Positions 25,504 to 33,964 of a stretch of 64,000 bases of DNA are shown here, one piece after another (positions within the stretch are counted from its first letter, which is position 1; each line of letters starts with the position of its first letter). The position numbers and the translations under genes are program-made. Where the stretch lies: positions 1,302,001-1,366,000 of the forward strand of contig OZ255827.1 of assembly GCA_965277625.1 (NCBI GenBank). Direction: 5' to 3'. The notes beneath the pieces were generated by a model. That model made no database searches, was not told the origin of the DNA, and saw only the letters and a list, made by a program, of their open reading frames with translations. Source of the DNA: G965195345 sp965277625 (lineage in GTDB: Bacteria > Pseudomonadota > Gammaproteobacteria > CAKMZV01).

Positions 25504-26466
25504 TTAGTTTGATAAATATGCCTTAGAATTTGAATCTAGGCTTTCAGCAAACTCATTCCATTTTTTCTGATCAATACGCTTTGAAACGTAAAATGAAGCC
25601 ATCATAAAAAATTTATTAGCCACAATCTCTAAATCGTTAATGAAAAAATTCAATCTCATGTCACTCTGATTTTCCATAAGATAAATACAGTCTCTATAGT
25701 TTGCCTTTCCACGGTATCTAAAAGCCTGATTAAGGAAGTTCACTTTTTGTTTTGAAAATTTTTTATCCCTAAATTCTCTAGCATCTTTTGTTCTAAAGCT
25801 TTTAAAGTTCTTCTTGAATTCATCTGTCTTAATTAAGTCTTTTTTGACATTATCCTGCTTATATTCTGCAGTGCCTTTTAGATATGAAAAAATACAGTCG
25901 AGAGCAATATTATCATTTTGAGGGTAATGATCTTTCTCTAGTGAGCGTCCTATTTTGAGTCCATTTCTCAAGCATGTGATTTGTTCTTTAATGTTTTTAT
26001 CAGTTATGTCAGAAATAAAATAGTTGAATGGTTCCATTATCAAACATCTATTTTCAACTAGTTCATGAAATGCTGTTGCCGTTTTGGTATGGTTTTCTTG
26101 ATACGAGGAATTAAAAATTGCGATCATTGCTTTCGCAGCATTGTAAATACAGTAATACCAAGTCACTATAGCAATATGTGAGTTGATGGCATTTTGCGAT
26201 CTATCATCATTGTTTGCTAAATAACTGAGTGCTTGAAGATAATTCAAAGAGGAAAAAACACAGGCCATTGACTTGCCTACGTACTCTGGGTTCGTTGTTT
26301 TTTTCATTACTTTGGGGTAAAAATTATGTAGGGACTCAACATTAATTCTATCTTCACAAACCATTTGTATAGACCTCATCCAATTAACCGTGCTATTAAA
26401 AGCGTATATAGGGTTTGGATAGTACTCCTCTGTTTTTTTCAAATTTTCAAATAGCCAACGACTCAT
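25504..26466 (-). CDS. Orphan AT-rich gene, 320 residues, weak HEPN-like signature
   Basis: I do not recognise this protein. It is predicted helical and soluble, and very rich in Asn, Lys, Tyr and Phe. Its codon use is more AT-biased than that of its neighbours. The segment VTWYYCIYNAAKAMIAIFNS (about residues 101-120) followed by NHTKTATAFHELV resembles the second helix pair of HEPN domains. An Arg-x5-His (Arg174, His180 in RSLEKDH) falls within the loose Rx4-6H spacing of HEPN nucleases, but this is weak evidence. A strong Shine-Dalgarno sequence AAGGAAG precedes the ATG, so the gene is probably expressed. It lies alone between tRNA-Asn and aroQ, inside the att-like repeats, with no integrase, and looks horizontally acquired. 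A toxin or defence role is only a hypothesis. Confidence 0.7.
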   Translation of the reverse strand: MSRWLFENLKKTEEYYPNPIYAFNSTVNWMRSIQMVCEDRINVESLHNFYPKVMKKTTNPEYVGKSMACVFSSLNYLQALSYLANNDDRSQNAINSHIAIVTWYYCIYNAAKAMIAIFNSSYQENHTKTATAFHELVENRCLIMEPFNYFISDITDKNIKEQITCLRNGLKIGRSLEKDHYPQNDNIALDCIFSYLKGTAEYKQDNVKKDLIKTDEFKKNFKSFRTKDAREFRDKKFSKQKVNFLNQAFRYRGKANYRDCIYLMENQSDMRLNFFINDLEIVANKFFMMASFYVSKRIDQKKWNEFAESLDSNSKAYLSN

Positions 26467-26843
26467 TTCATTTCTTCCTTAAATTTTTGTGATAGCTTCA
26501 ACCACTTTATTTACAGCTTAATCATCTATCATTTATATATATCATTTGAAATGAGTATATACTAAACAATTTGGATAAATCTTAAAATTTTTGTATTTTT
26601 ATAATTTCTAAACCTCTAAGTCTTCAATACAAATAAACAATAGTGTAGGCTAGGGCATAGTATCGTATAATTTTAATAATAATTGCAATGATCTTCTCAT
26701 GATGTTATTCAGGGATTCAAATTAACGATCTAAACACGACTCAAACTGGCAGTTATTGCTATTTTTCATGATGCATTTGCGAAATATACACATCAAACCT
26801 ATAACTTCCACTCGTATATCAGTTTCTAAGGTGCTGAATATGG
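26467..26843. other. AT-rich gene-free DNA upstream of the orphan gene
   Basis: No open frame, RNA gene or clear repeat was found. The DNA is markedly AT-rich, with several TATATA-like stretches near 26540-26570 that could provide the - strand promoter of the orphan gene. I do not assign one precisely. Confidence 0.5.
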
Positions 26844-26859
26844 GGAGCCACATTTGACG
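26844..26859 (+). repeat. Att-like direct repeat, right copy
   Basis: GGAGCCACATTTGACG matches the tRNA-Asn 3' end repeat at 25277-25292 in 15 of 16 positions. The two copies are 1,567 bases apart and enclose only the orphan gene and AT-rich DNA. A hairpin follows directly, as expected for the displaced original flank of the tRNA gene. Confidence 0.5.
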
Positions 26860-26884
26860 ATTTTAATAACATTTATCGTCATTT
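26856..26884 (+). terminator. Hairpin following the right att-like copy
   Basis: GACGAT (26856-26861) and ATCGTC (26875-26880) form a 6-pair stem with a 13-base loop, followed by ATTTT. In an uninterrupted tRNA-Asn locus it would lie just downstream of the tRNA and could have been its terminator. That reading depends on the insertion hypothesis. Confidence 0.35.
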
Positions 26885-26926
26885 TAGATTAAAATATTCT
26901 CTTTTAATCACATTTCATCGAATTTC

Positions 26927-27367
26927 ATGTTCTCAGTTTTAGTCATAAACGGGCCGAATTTAAATCTGTTAGGGACGAGAGAACCAGAATTGTATGGTCA
27001 TACAACACTGGTGGAAATCGATGCCATGCTCCTAGATTATGGACGTGACCATAATATTCAAGTTGAAACCTACCAAAGTAACATGGAAGGCGAGATCATT
27101 GACACCATCCAGCAGTCTAAAGTGAATAATCACCAAGCCATCATCATCAATGCCGCTTCACTGACCCACACAAGTATAGGCATTCGAGATGCTTTGATTT
27201 TTTCCGAATTACCCTATGTAGAAGTCCACTTGAGTAATGTTTACGCTCGAGAAAGCTTTCGCCACCAATCCATGTTGTCTGACCAAGCTCAAGCCGTCCT
27301 TTGCGGTATGGGTGCTTATGGATATCAATGTGCATTGGAATTCATTGTTAAAAAATATCATCATTAA
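26927..27367 (+). CDS. aroQ: Type II 3-dehydroquinate dehydratase
   Basis: AroQ dehydrates 3-dehydroquinate to 3-dehydroshikimate in the shikimate pathway. The 146-residue product has the type II signature: NGPNLNLLGTREPELYG with the active-site arginine and tyrosine, then QSNMEGEIID, INAASLTHTSIGIRDAL, and VEVHLSNVYARESFR. Length is normal. It is 24 bases ahead of accB, and the aroQ-accB-accC order is widely conserved in proteobacteria, so one transcript is likely. Confidence 0.97.
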   Translation: MFSVLVINGPNLNLLGTREPELYGHTTLVEIDAMLLDYGRDHNIQVETYQSNMEGEIIDTIQQSKVNNHQAIIINAASLTHTSIGIRDALIFSELPYVEVHLSNVYARESFRHQSMLSDQAQAVLCGMGAYGYQCALEFIVKKYHH

Positions 27368-27391
27368 TACACAAAATCTTACAGGTACATT

Positions 27392-27835
27392 ATGGACATA
27401 AGAAAAGTTAAAAAACTCATTGAATTGATTGAACAATCAGACGTCGCTGAAATAGAAATTAATACCAGTGATGAATCCATCCGCATCTCAAGAGCCACAA
27501 TGGCACCCCTAGTACAACAGGCGGCCCCAGCACCTGTTATGGCTGCACCTGCGGCTGTTGAAGCCAGTGCGCCCGCCGAATCGTCAGACACGATTGACCT
27601 CAAAGATGCTTTTTGTTCGCCAATGGTCGGTACTTTTTACGCGTCTTCTAATCCGCAAAACCCGCCATTCAAGAAGATTGGTGATTCAGTCAAAGAAGGG
27701 GAAATCCTTTGTATCATTGAAGCCATGAAAATCATGAATCAAATCCCATCATCCAAAAGCGGAAAGATTGTTGACGTCTTGGTTGATAACGCAGAAACCG
27801 TTGAATTTAACCAACCGCTATTTGTTATTAAATAA
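27392..27835 (+). CDS. accB: Biotin carboxyl carrier protein of acetyl-CoA carboxylase
   Basis: AccB carries the carboxybiotin between the two half-reactions of acetyl-CoA carboxylase, the first step of fatty acid synthesis. The 147-residue product has an N-terminal helical region (KVKKLIELIEQSDVAEIEI), an alanine/proline-rich hinge (about residues 48-70), and the C-terminal biotinyl domain. The modified lysine lies in EAMKIMN, where the family usually has EAMKMMN or EAMKLMN. It sits two bases ahead of accC. Confidence 0.96.
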   Translation: MDIRKVKKLIELIEQSDVAEIEINTSDESIRISRATMAPLVQQAAPAPVMAAPAAVEASAPAESSDTIDLKDAFCSPMVGTFYASSNPQNPPFKKIGDSVKEGEILCIIEAMKIMNQIPSSKSGKIVDVLVDNAETVEFNQPLFVIK

Positions 27836-27837
27836 TA

Positions 27838-29181
27838 ATGATTAAGAAAATATTAATCGCCAATAGAGGCGAAATAGCCCTTAGAATTCTTCGCGCTTGC
27901 CGAGAATTAGACATTAAAACGGTGGCCATCTACTCTTCGGCTGACAAGGACCTCAAGCACGTTCGATTGGCAGACGAGGCCATTTGTATTGGTCCGCCTT
28001 CTTCAGCGCAAAGTTATTTACACATTCCTGCCATCATTTCTGCCGCCGAAATCAGTCGCGTTGATGCCATTCATCCAGGCTATGGTTTCTTGTCAGAAAA
28101 CGCAGCCTTTATTGAGCAAGTCGAATCTTCAGGATTCAAGTTCATTGGACCTACAGCGAGCACTGTCAACATTATGGGAGACAAGGTCTGCGCCATTGAA
28201 GCCATGAAAAAAGCCGGCGTCCCGACTGTTCCAGGTTCGGATGGGGCATTAGGCACTGACACTCAAATGAATTTGGCCATGGCTGAAAAAATTGGCTATC
28301 CCGTCATCATTAAGGCCTCGGGTGGGGGCGGCGGTCGTGGCATGCGCGTTGTGCATGATGCATCAGGATTGATTGACTCCATTGAGCTGACCAAAACTGA
28401 AGCCAAAGTCGCCTTTAATAATGATGAAGTCTATATGGAGAAGTTCTTAACCGAGCCCAGACACGTAGAGATTCAAGTGTTATCCGATGGCCAAGGCCAT
28501 GCCATTCATCTTGGCGAACGCGACTGCTCCATGCAAAGAAGACACCAAAAAGTTGTGGAAGAAGCACCAGCACCTGGTATAACCCCTGAAATACGCGCCA
28601 AAATAGGCGGCATTTGTGCCAAAGCGTGTACGGACATTGGCTACAGAGGCGCAGGCACATTTGAATTTTTATACGAAAATGATGAGTTTTACTTCATTGA
28701 GATGAACACACGGGTACAAGTTGAACATCCAGTGACCGAGCTGATTACTGGTGTTGATATTGTTCGTGAACAAATCAGCATTGCCAGTGGTAACGAACTT
28801 AACTACACCCAAGATGATATTGAAATCAGAGGTCATGCCGTCGAATGTCGTATCAATGCTGAAGATTCAGTCACTTTTATGCCCAGCCCTGGCAAGATAA
28901 ACATTTTTCATCAATCAGGGGGCCCTGGTGTTCGTATTGATACTCATATCTATTCTGGATACACCATCCCACCGCATTATGATTCAATGATTGCCAAATT
29001 CATTACCCATGGAGATACGCGAGAAATTGCCATTAAAAGAATGCAACAAGTCTTGGAAGAAAGCGTTATTGATGGCATTCAGACCAATATTGATTTGCAA
29101 AAAGACAATATGAATGACCCCGCCTTCAGAAGGGGCATGGTGAACATTCATCATTTGGAAAAGCGCTTAGAAAACTCGTAA
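27838..29181 (+). CDS. accC: Biotin carboxylase subunit of acetyl-CoA carboxylase
   Basis: AccC carboxylates the biotin on AccB using ATP and bicarbonate. The 447-residue product has the N-terminal domain (IKKILIANRGEIALRILRAC), the glycine-rich ATP-grasp loop KASGGGGGRGMRVV, the catalytic segment FIEMNTRVQVEHPVTE, and the C-terminal domain with AVECRINAED. Length matches the E. coli protein. It closes the aroQ-accB-accC operon and converges on argH. Confidence 0.98.
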   Translation: MIKKILIANRGEIALRILRACRELDIKTVAIYSSADKDLKHVRLADEAICIGPPSSAQSYLHIPAIISAAEISRVDAIHPGYGFLSENAAFIEQVESSGFKFIGPTASTVNIMGDKVCAIEAMKKAGVPTVPGSDGALGTDTQMNLAMAEKIGYPVIIKASGGGGGRGMRVVHDASGLIDSIELTKTEAKVAFNNDEVYMEKFLTEPRHVEIQVLSDGQGHAIHLGERDCSMQRRHQKVVEEAPAPGITPEIRAKIGGICAKACTDIGYRGAGTFEFLYENDEFYFIEMNTRVQVEHPVTELITGVDIVREQISIASGNELNYTQDDIEIRGHAVECRINAEDSVTFMPSPGKINIFHQSGGPGVRIDTHIYSGYTIPPHYDSMIAKFITHGDTREIAIKRMQQVLEESVIDGIQTNIDLQKDNMNDPAFRRGMVNIHHLEKRLENS

Positions 29182-29182
29182 A

Positions 29183-29215
29183 CAGTGCTCAGACAGCGCT
29201 GCTTAAGCATTTTTT
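29183..29215 (+). terminator. Hairpin between accC and argH (convergent)
   Basis: CAGTGCT (29183-29189) pairs with AGCGCTG (29195-29201), with one G-U pair, and a run of six T bases lies at 29210-29215. An alternative pairing AGTGCT/AGCATT would place the U-run directly after the stem. It probably ends the acc transcript. The core GTGCT-N4-CAGCGCTG recurs at 57969-57985. Confidence 0.5.
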
Positions 29216-30600
29216 AATTCATCATAGACGCGCTTGCATGCTGCTTTCACTTGATCGGGTGCCGTGCCACCTATATGGTTGCGACTGGCCACACAAGCTT
29301 CTAAAGACAGGACGTCGTAAACGTCAGAATCAATTTTTTCAGAAAAATCCTGCAATTGCGATAAAGACAAATCATTCAACGCACAGGATTCGGCTTGTGC
29401 CAGCTGAACAGCTTGCCCAACAATGGCATGCGCCTCTCTAAAGGGCACGTTTTTTCTGACCAAATAATCGGCAAAATCGGTCGCACAGGTAAAACCTTGA
29501 CTGGCCGCTGCATACATCGATGATTCGCAACACTTCATACTTTTAACCATTTCCATAAACAAAGACAAGCAGTTTTGAACGGTATCCACTGTATCAAATA
29601 AGGGTTCTTTGTCCTCTTGATTGTCTTTGTTGTAGGCCAATGGTTGATTTTTCATGAGCGTCAACAAGGTTAGTGAATGACCATAGACGCGTGCCGTCTT
29701 GCCTCTAATCAATTCCGCCACATCGGGGTTTTTCTTTTGCGGCATGATCGAAGAACCTGTGGTGAACTGGTCCGAAAGCTTGATGAAATTAAATTGCGCT
29801 GAATTCCACAAAATCAACTCCTCGCACATGCGTGAAAAATGCATCATAAGCAGGGCGCTATTTTGGCAAAATTCAATAATGAAATCCCGATCCGACACGG
29901 CATCCAATGAATTCTCGCACAGATGTTCAAAATCCAATTGTTGTGCAACAAAGGATCGATCAATGGGGTAGGTGGTGCCTGCCAGAGCAGCACTGCCCAA
30001 GGGCAAATGATTGATACGCTCGTGAGCATCGCTCAGCCTTTGTTGATCGCGCTTGAGCATTTCCTGCCACGCCATCAAATGGTGTCCAAATGTAATGGGT
30101 TGAGCGGCTTGTAAATGGGTATAGCCAGGCATGATAACGGCGGCATTTAATTGCGCTTGATCCGTTAGTATCAATCTGAGCTGTTTAATCTTTTCAATAA
30201 TCTTGAGGTTTTCTGCCCTCAGCCACAGTCTCATATCTGTGGCCACTTGATCGTTGCGAGAACGTCCAGTGTGTAACTTTTTACCCGCTTCGCCAATGAG
30301 CTCTATCAAACGATGTTCAATATTCATGTGCACATCTTCTAAGGATTCCTGCCACTGCATTTTATCCGCTTTAATTTCATCAACAATTTGATGCAGGCCT
30401 TGCTCAATCGCAGCACATTCTGCATCGGTGATGACCCCTGTTTTAGCCAACATGCGAGCGTGCGCCAGAGAGCCTTCAATGTCCACTTCAAACAGCCGTT
30501 TATCAAAATGCACAGAGGCATTAAATGCGTGTAATAAATCATGAGGGTTTTCCTTAAACACCCCTTGGATTAAACCGCTTCTATCATTGTTTTTATTCAT
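29203..30600 (-). CDS. argH: Argininosuccinate lyase
   Basis: ArgH splits argininosuccinate into arginine and fumarate, the last step of arginine synthesis. The 465-residue product has the fumarase/aspartase superfamily signature GSSIMPQKKNPDVAELIRGK (catalytic serine loop), TGRSRNDQVATDMRLW, and PGYTHLQAAQPITFGHHLMA. Length is normal. Its ATG overlaps the stop of the upstream thioredoxin-like gene by four bases. No other arginine genes lie in the window. Confidence 0.97.
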   Translation of the reverse strand: MNKNNDRSGLIQGVFKENPHDLLHAFNASVHFDKRLFEVDIEGSLAHARMLAKTGVITDAECAAIEQGLHQIVDEIKADKMQWQESLEDVHMNIEHRLIELIGEAGKKLHTGRSRNDQVATDMRLWLRAENLKIIEKIKQLRLILTDQAQLNAAVIMPGYTHLQAAQPITFGHHLMAWQEMLKRDQQRLSDAHERINHLPLGSAALAGTTYPIDRSFVAQQLDFEHLCENSLDAVSDRDFIIEFCQNSALLMMHFSRMCEELILWNSAQFNFIKLSDQFTTGSSIMPQKKNPDVAELIRGKTARVYGHSLTLLTLMKNQPLAYNKDNQEDKEPLFDTVDTVQNCLSLFMEMVKSMKCCESSMYAAASQGFTCATDFADYLVRKNVPFREAHAIVGQAVQLAQAESCALNDLSLSQLQDFSEKIDSDVYDVLSLEACVASRNHIGGTAPDQVKAACKRVYDELKNA

Positions 30601-31079
30601 TCATTCCTCATTTTATTTTTAGCAATTTCAGCATGTTGGTGCAAATCATAATAATAGTAATCAATGTTGCTAATACCGACAAGTTTGGGTGCCATCTCCT
30701 TGCCTCTTGCATTTAAATACAAGATTGTCGGCGTCACGTCAACACCATATTTACTGGCAAAATCTTGGGGTGAAATCTCAGCACCATCAAAGTCAATCAA
30801 CGGCGTGTGATCATCTAATTTAAGCATTAGAATGAGGCCATTCTCAAGCCCACCGCCTAACATCGTCGGTTGTATGACCGCTTCATTTAAAAGGTCACAA
30901 TAAGCGCACCATTCTGCTGAAAAATAAAGCAGCAAAGGTAATTTTTCATGATCGGACAACTGCCCATAAAATTGCAGGTTTTTAGCAATGGGGGGCATAT
31001 GATTTTCAGCAGCGTGTGCAACAGGGCTGATCCAAATTAGGATTAATAGCTGAATAATCATCCGTATCTTAACGTTCAT
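30597..31079 (-). CDS. Exported thioredoxin-fold protein
   Basis: The 160-residue product has a signal peptide (IQLLILIWISPVAHA, probably cut after AHA) and a thioredoxin-like domain with the redox motif WCAYC in LYFSAEWCAYCDLLNE. The conserved cis-proline region is GVDVTPTILYLN. Small periplasmic proteins of this sort (SoxW or DsbC-like thioredoxins) keep cysteines of partner proteins reduced; the partner here is unknown. It is translationally coupled to argH by a four-base overlap and divergent from hemC. Linkage to argH has no obvious metabolic explanation. Confidence 0.8.
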   Translation of the reverse strand: MNVKIRMIIQLLILIWISPVAHAAENHMPPIAKNLQFYGQLSDHEKLPLLLYFSAEWCAYCDLLNEAVIQPTMLGGGLENGLILMLKLDDHTPLIDFDGAEISPQDFASKYGVDVTPTILYLNARGKEMAPKLVGISNIDYYYYDLHQHAEIAKNKMRNE

Positions 31080-31134
31080 AACAGGTTTCGCTGTAAAATA
31101 GGGGCTTCATTATATTACATCAACCATCAAATTC

Positions 31135-32046
31135 ATGGTTCCCATCCTACGTATTGCCACTCGAAAAAGTCCTTTAGCATTATGGCAGGCACAACATGTT
31201 CAGTCTTTGCTGAATAAACATCACCCGCATTTACACATTGAATTGGTTGAATTTTCCACCAAAGGCGATGAAATATTGGACAAAAGCCTGAGTAAAATAG
31301 GGGGCAAAGGTCTTTTTATAAAGCGTTTAGAGCAAGCGTTGTTGGACAATGAGGCAGACATGGCTGTACACTCGATGAAAGACGTGCCAGCCCAATTGTC
31401 AGAGGCCTTTACCTTTGGTGCTGTGCTTGAACGGGGCAATCCCTATGATGCTTTGGTTTCAAACCGCTATACAGCACTCGATCAATTGCCTACTGGTGCG
31501 AAGATCGGCACTTCAAGTTTGCGCCGAGCTTGCCAGATACGCCATCAATACCCGTATATACAATGCTTGGATTTACGAGGCAGTGTGGGCACCCGATTAC
31601 AACGTTTGGACGACGGTGAATACGATGCGATCATATTGGCCGCAGCCGGCTTAGAACGGCTTGGCTTGCACGCACGCATCCAATGCATTCTCAGTGCTGA
31701 AGACATGTTGCCTGCAGTAGCACAAGGCGTCATTGGCATTGAGATTAGAAACAATGATCCACAGACTCAACAATGGCTCAAAGGTCTTAATCATCAAGCA
31801 ACTGCCATAACCGTTCAATGCGAACGCGCATGTAATAAAACCTTAAACGGCGGCTGTGACACACCCATTGGCATTTTTTCACAGCAATCCGATGATCAGC
31901 TTCGCTTGCGTGCCTTAGTCGGTGCGCCTGATGGCAGTCACATCATTCGACATGAGGCTTCCGCCCCCATAACCAAAGCCTCAGAATTAGGCGAACAAGT
32001 GGCCCAAGCATTGATTAAGAAGGGCGCTCAACAATATTTAAAATAA
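31135..32046 (+). CDS. hemC: Porphobilinogen deaminase (hydroxymethylbilane synthase)
   Basis: HemC polymerises four porphobilinogens into hydroxymethylbilane for haem synthesis. The 303-residue product begins with the family's LRIATRKSPLALWQAQHV and contains GGKGLFIKRLEQALLDNEAD and RGSVGTRLQRLDDGEYDAII. The dipyrromethane cofactor cysteine is in LNGGCDTPIG. Length is normal. hemD follows after 16 bases, giving the conserved order hemC-hemD-hemX-hemY. Confidence 0.98.
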   Translation: MVPILRIATRKSPLALWQAQHVQSLLNKHHPHLHIELVEFSTKGDEILDKSLSKIGGKGLFIKRLEQALLDNEADMAVHSMKDVPAQLSEAFTFGAVLERGNPYDALVSNRYTALDQLPTGAKIGTSSLRRACQIRHQYPYIQCLDLRGSVGTRLQRLDDGEYDAIILAAAGLERLGLHARIQCILSAEDMLPAVAQGVIGIEIRNNDPQTQQWLKGLNHQATAITVQCERACNKTLNGGCDTPIGIFSQQSDDQLRLRALVGAPDGSHIIRHEASAPITKASELGEQVAQALIKKGAQQYLK

Positions 32047-32062
32047 GCATGATGAGCAGGGC

Positions 32063-32788
32063 ATGAAAAAAATCAGCGTACTGATGACCCGACCTGTGGC
32101 ACAGGCACGATCTTTAAGCCAACAATTAGAACAAGCCGGTGCTTATGTCTTTCATTGTCCAGTGATTGCGATAAAGGGTCTAGAGCAAGACAACCAAACC
32201 CGCGCTGATGTGGTCATTTACGTCAGTCAAAATGCCGTCATACACGGTTTTTCGAGCAATCAATCCTATCCCGCTATTGGCATTGGTCCGGCAACCACGC
32301 AACTATTGCAAAGTATGAATGCCAAGATCTTAGACCATCCACTCAAACCTTATAATTCTGAGGCCCTGTTAAATATGGCGTGGGCACAGAATGTACAAGA
32401 TAAGCTCATACGAATTGTTAAAGCAAAGGGCGGTCGGCCCTTGTTGCGAGAGGCGTTGACAGAAAGAGGGGCTGTGGTTGAAGAACAATGGGTGTATGAA
32501 AGAAATCCCATAAAACTTGCACACAAGCAAATATCAGAATTTGCACAAATGGCGACGCCTCGGCTCGTTATCGCCGCCAGCTCAGAAGTGATCGAGCTGT
32601 TAGAAAAAAACACCGATGGCGCATTATTGGAACAATTGAAAGCACAAACCGTGCTCGTGGCTATGAGCCAAAGAGTGTCTCTCAGTGCCAAACAACATTT
32701 ATGGCAAAATATTACTTATCTGACGGATGCCTGTGAAGGCGCGCTAAAGGGTATAATTCATAAACATTGGCAAATGGAACAAATCTGA
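32063..32788 (+). CDS. hemD: Uroporphyrinogen-III synthase
   Basis: HemD closes hydroxymethylbilane into uroporphyrinogen III. The family is poorly conserved in sequence. The 241-residue product has the usual two-lobed layout, with VLMTRPVAQARSLSQQLEQA at the N-terminus, YPAIGIGPATTQLL in the middle and PRLVIAASSEVIELL in the second lobe. Position between hemC and hemX supports the call strongly. hemX begins 23 bases downstream. Confidence 0.9.
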   Translation: MKKISVLMTRPVAQARSLSQQLEQAGAYVFHCPVIAIKGLEQDNQTRADVVIYVSQNAVIHGFSSNQSYPAIGIGPATTQLLQSMNAKILDHPLKPYNSEALLNMAWAQNVQDKLIRIVKAKGGRPLLREALTERGAVVEEQWVYERNPIKLAHKQISEFAQMATPRLVIAASSEVIELLEKNTDGALLEQLKAQTVLVAMSQRVSLSAKQHLWQNITYLTDACEGALKGIIHKHWQMEQI

Positions 32789-32811
32789 TGCCCTCATAAT
32801 ATATAACTGCG

Positions 32812-33963
32812 ATGAATAAGGAAAATCAAACAACCAAAAAATCGACTGAAGCGAAAGATTTGTCCCTGCCAAAAACTGATACAGCCAAACCTCAAGCAAA
32901 TAAGGCAAATTCCCCATCCTCGCAAAGTAGCAATCCATCTAAACCTGTGACCAAAGCCCCTTCGACGCCTTTGCCCCACAATCCAAAAGCAGTTAAAGCC
33001 AAAAAGCCCAGTCGATTTAAATTTTGGCTGTGGTTCATACTTTTTGTTGCGCTTTTTGCCGGCACAGGGATAGGTTATTTAAAATACCAAGAAAAACTGA
33101 CTTTCCTGTGGCAAGGGATTGCTTCAAATGAATTTGAAAAACACAAAGATTTACAAACCAAAGTCACCGCATTAGAAGCTCAGCTTGCTGAACAGGCGGC
33201 TGTGGTTCAGGCATTAAAAGCGCAACAAAGTGAGCATGCCCAAGAACGAGCATCCAACAAATTAGCCATCGCTCAAATAAGCGATGACATAGCACGCATT
33301 AATGCTTTGCAATTACCCCCTGACAACATTCTGTTGCTGGTTCGTAACCATTTAAACATCATCAATCAACAACTGTACTTTGAGTACAGTAAAAATCACA
33401 TAGATCAACAATTATTGGTGGTTCAGAAAACCTTACAAGAACTCAACGACCCTCGATTGGCTAAGATTTTGACGGATGTCATCGATTTTAGAAAAACCAT
33501 TTCAGCACAGCCTAAGATTGATGTCGCTGGATTAGTTCAACAAATTCGCGTCCAAATCAATGAGTTGGACGACCATGAGGAATCATTGGCAGTTAACCAA
33601 GCGGGCGCTGATCAACAAAAATCATTGTTAGAGCGAACCAAATCAAAACTCAGTCAATTGGTTCAAATATCCAAATTAGATCAATCGAGTGCATCACCAC
33701 TGATTAACCACGAGGCGCGACTGCAGTGGTTGCGTCTTAATTTAGAGGCCTTGACTTTAAAACTATGGTCGTACGATTGGCAAGGGGTGAATGCCCAAGC
33801 ACAAAGTCTGCGTCTGTGGCTGAAGGATAATCAACCCGATTTATTACCCAAGCTTAACCCCATTTTGTCGGTGTTACAAACCATACAACCTCAGCCATTG
33901 CACAATGATCTGTATAAAATCATCGTGTCCTTAGATCAAACCATTCAAACCGGAGGTCAATGA
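32812..33963 (+). CDS. hemX: HemX-like inner-membrane protein
   Basis: The 383-residue product has a lysine/serine/proline-rich cytoplasmic tail (about residues 1-65), one membrane helix (FWLWFILFVALFAGTGIGYL), a coiled coil (about 110-155), and a periplasmic helical domain. This is the layout of proteobacterial HemX proteins, historically annotated as uroporphyrinogen-III C-methyltransferases although they lack the methyltransferase fold. Its function is unsettled, probably support of haem synthesis at the membrane. It lies between hemD and hemY, one base from the latter. Confidence 0.85.
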   Translation: MNKENQTTKKSTEAKDLSLPKTDTAKPQANKANSPSSQSSNPSKPVTKAPSTPLPHNPKAVKAKKPSRFKFWLWFILFVALFAGTGIGYLKYQEKLTFLWQGIASNEFEKHKDLQTKVTALEAQLAEQAAVVQALKAQQSEHAQERASNKLAIAQISDDIARINALQLPPDNILLLVRNHLNIINQQLYFEYSKNHIDQQLLVVQKTLQELNDPRLAKILTDVIDFRKTISAQPKIDVAGLVQQIRVQINELDDHEESLAVNQAGADQQKSLLERTKSKLSQLVQISKLDQSSASPLINHEARLQWLRLNLEALTLKLWSYDWQGVNAQAQSLRLWLKDNQPDLLPKLNPILSVLQTIQPQPLHNDLYKIIVSLDQTIQTGGQ

Positions 33964-33964
33964 T

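Noticed and set aside
25412..25507. A 31-codon frame downstream of tRNA-Asn beginning MPKSKRPASGIPLG
   Set aside because: No ribosome-binding site, no recognised match, and it overlaps the end of the orphan gene on the other strand. It could be a remnant of the island but cannot be supported.
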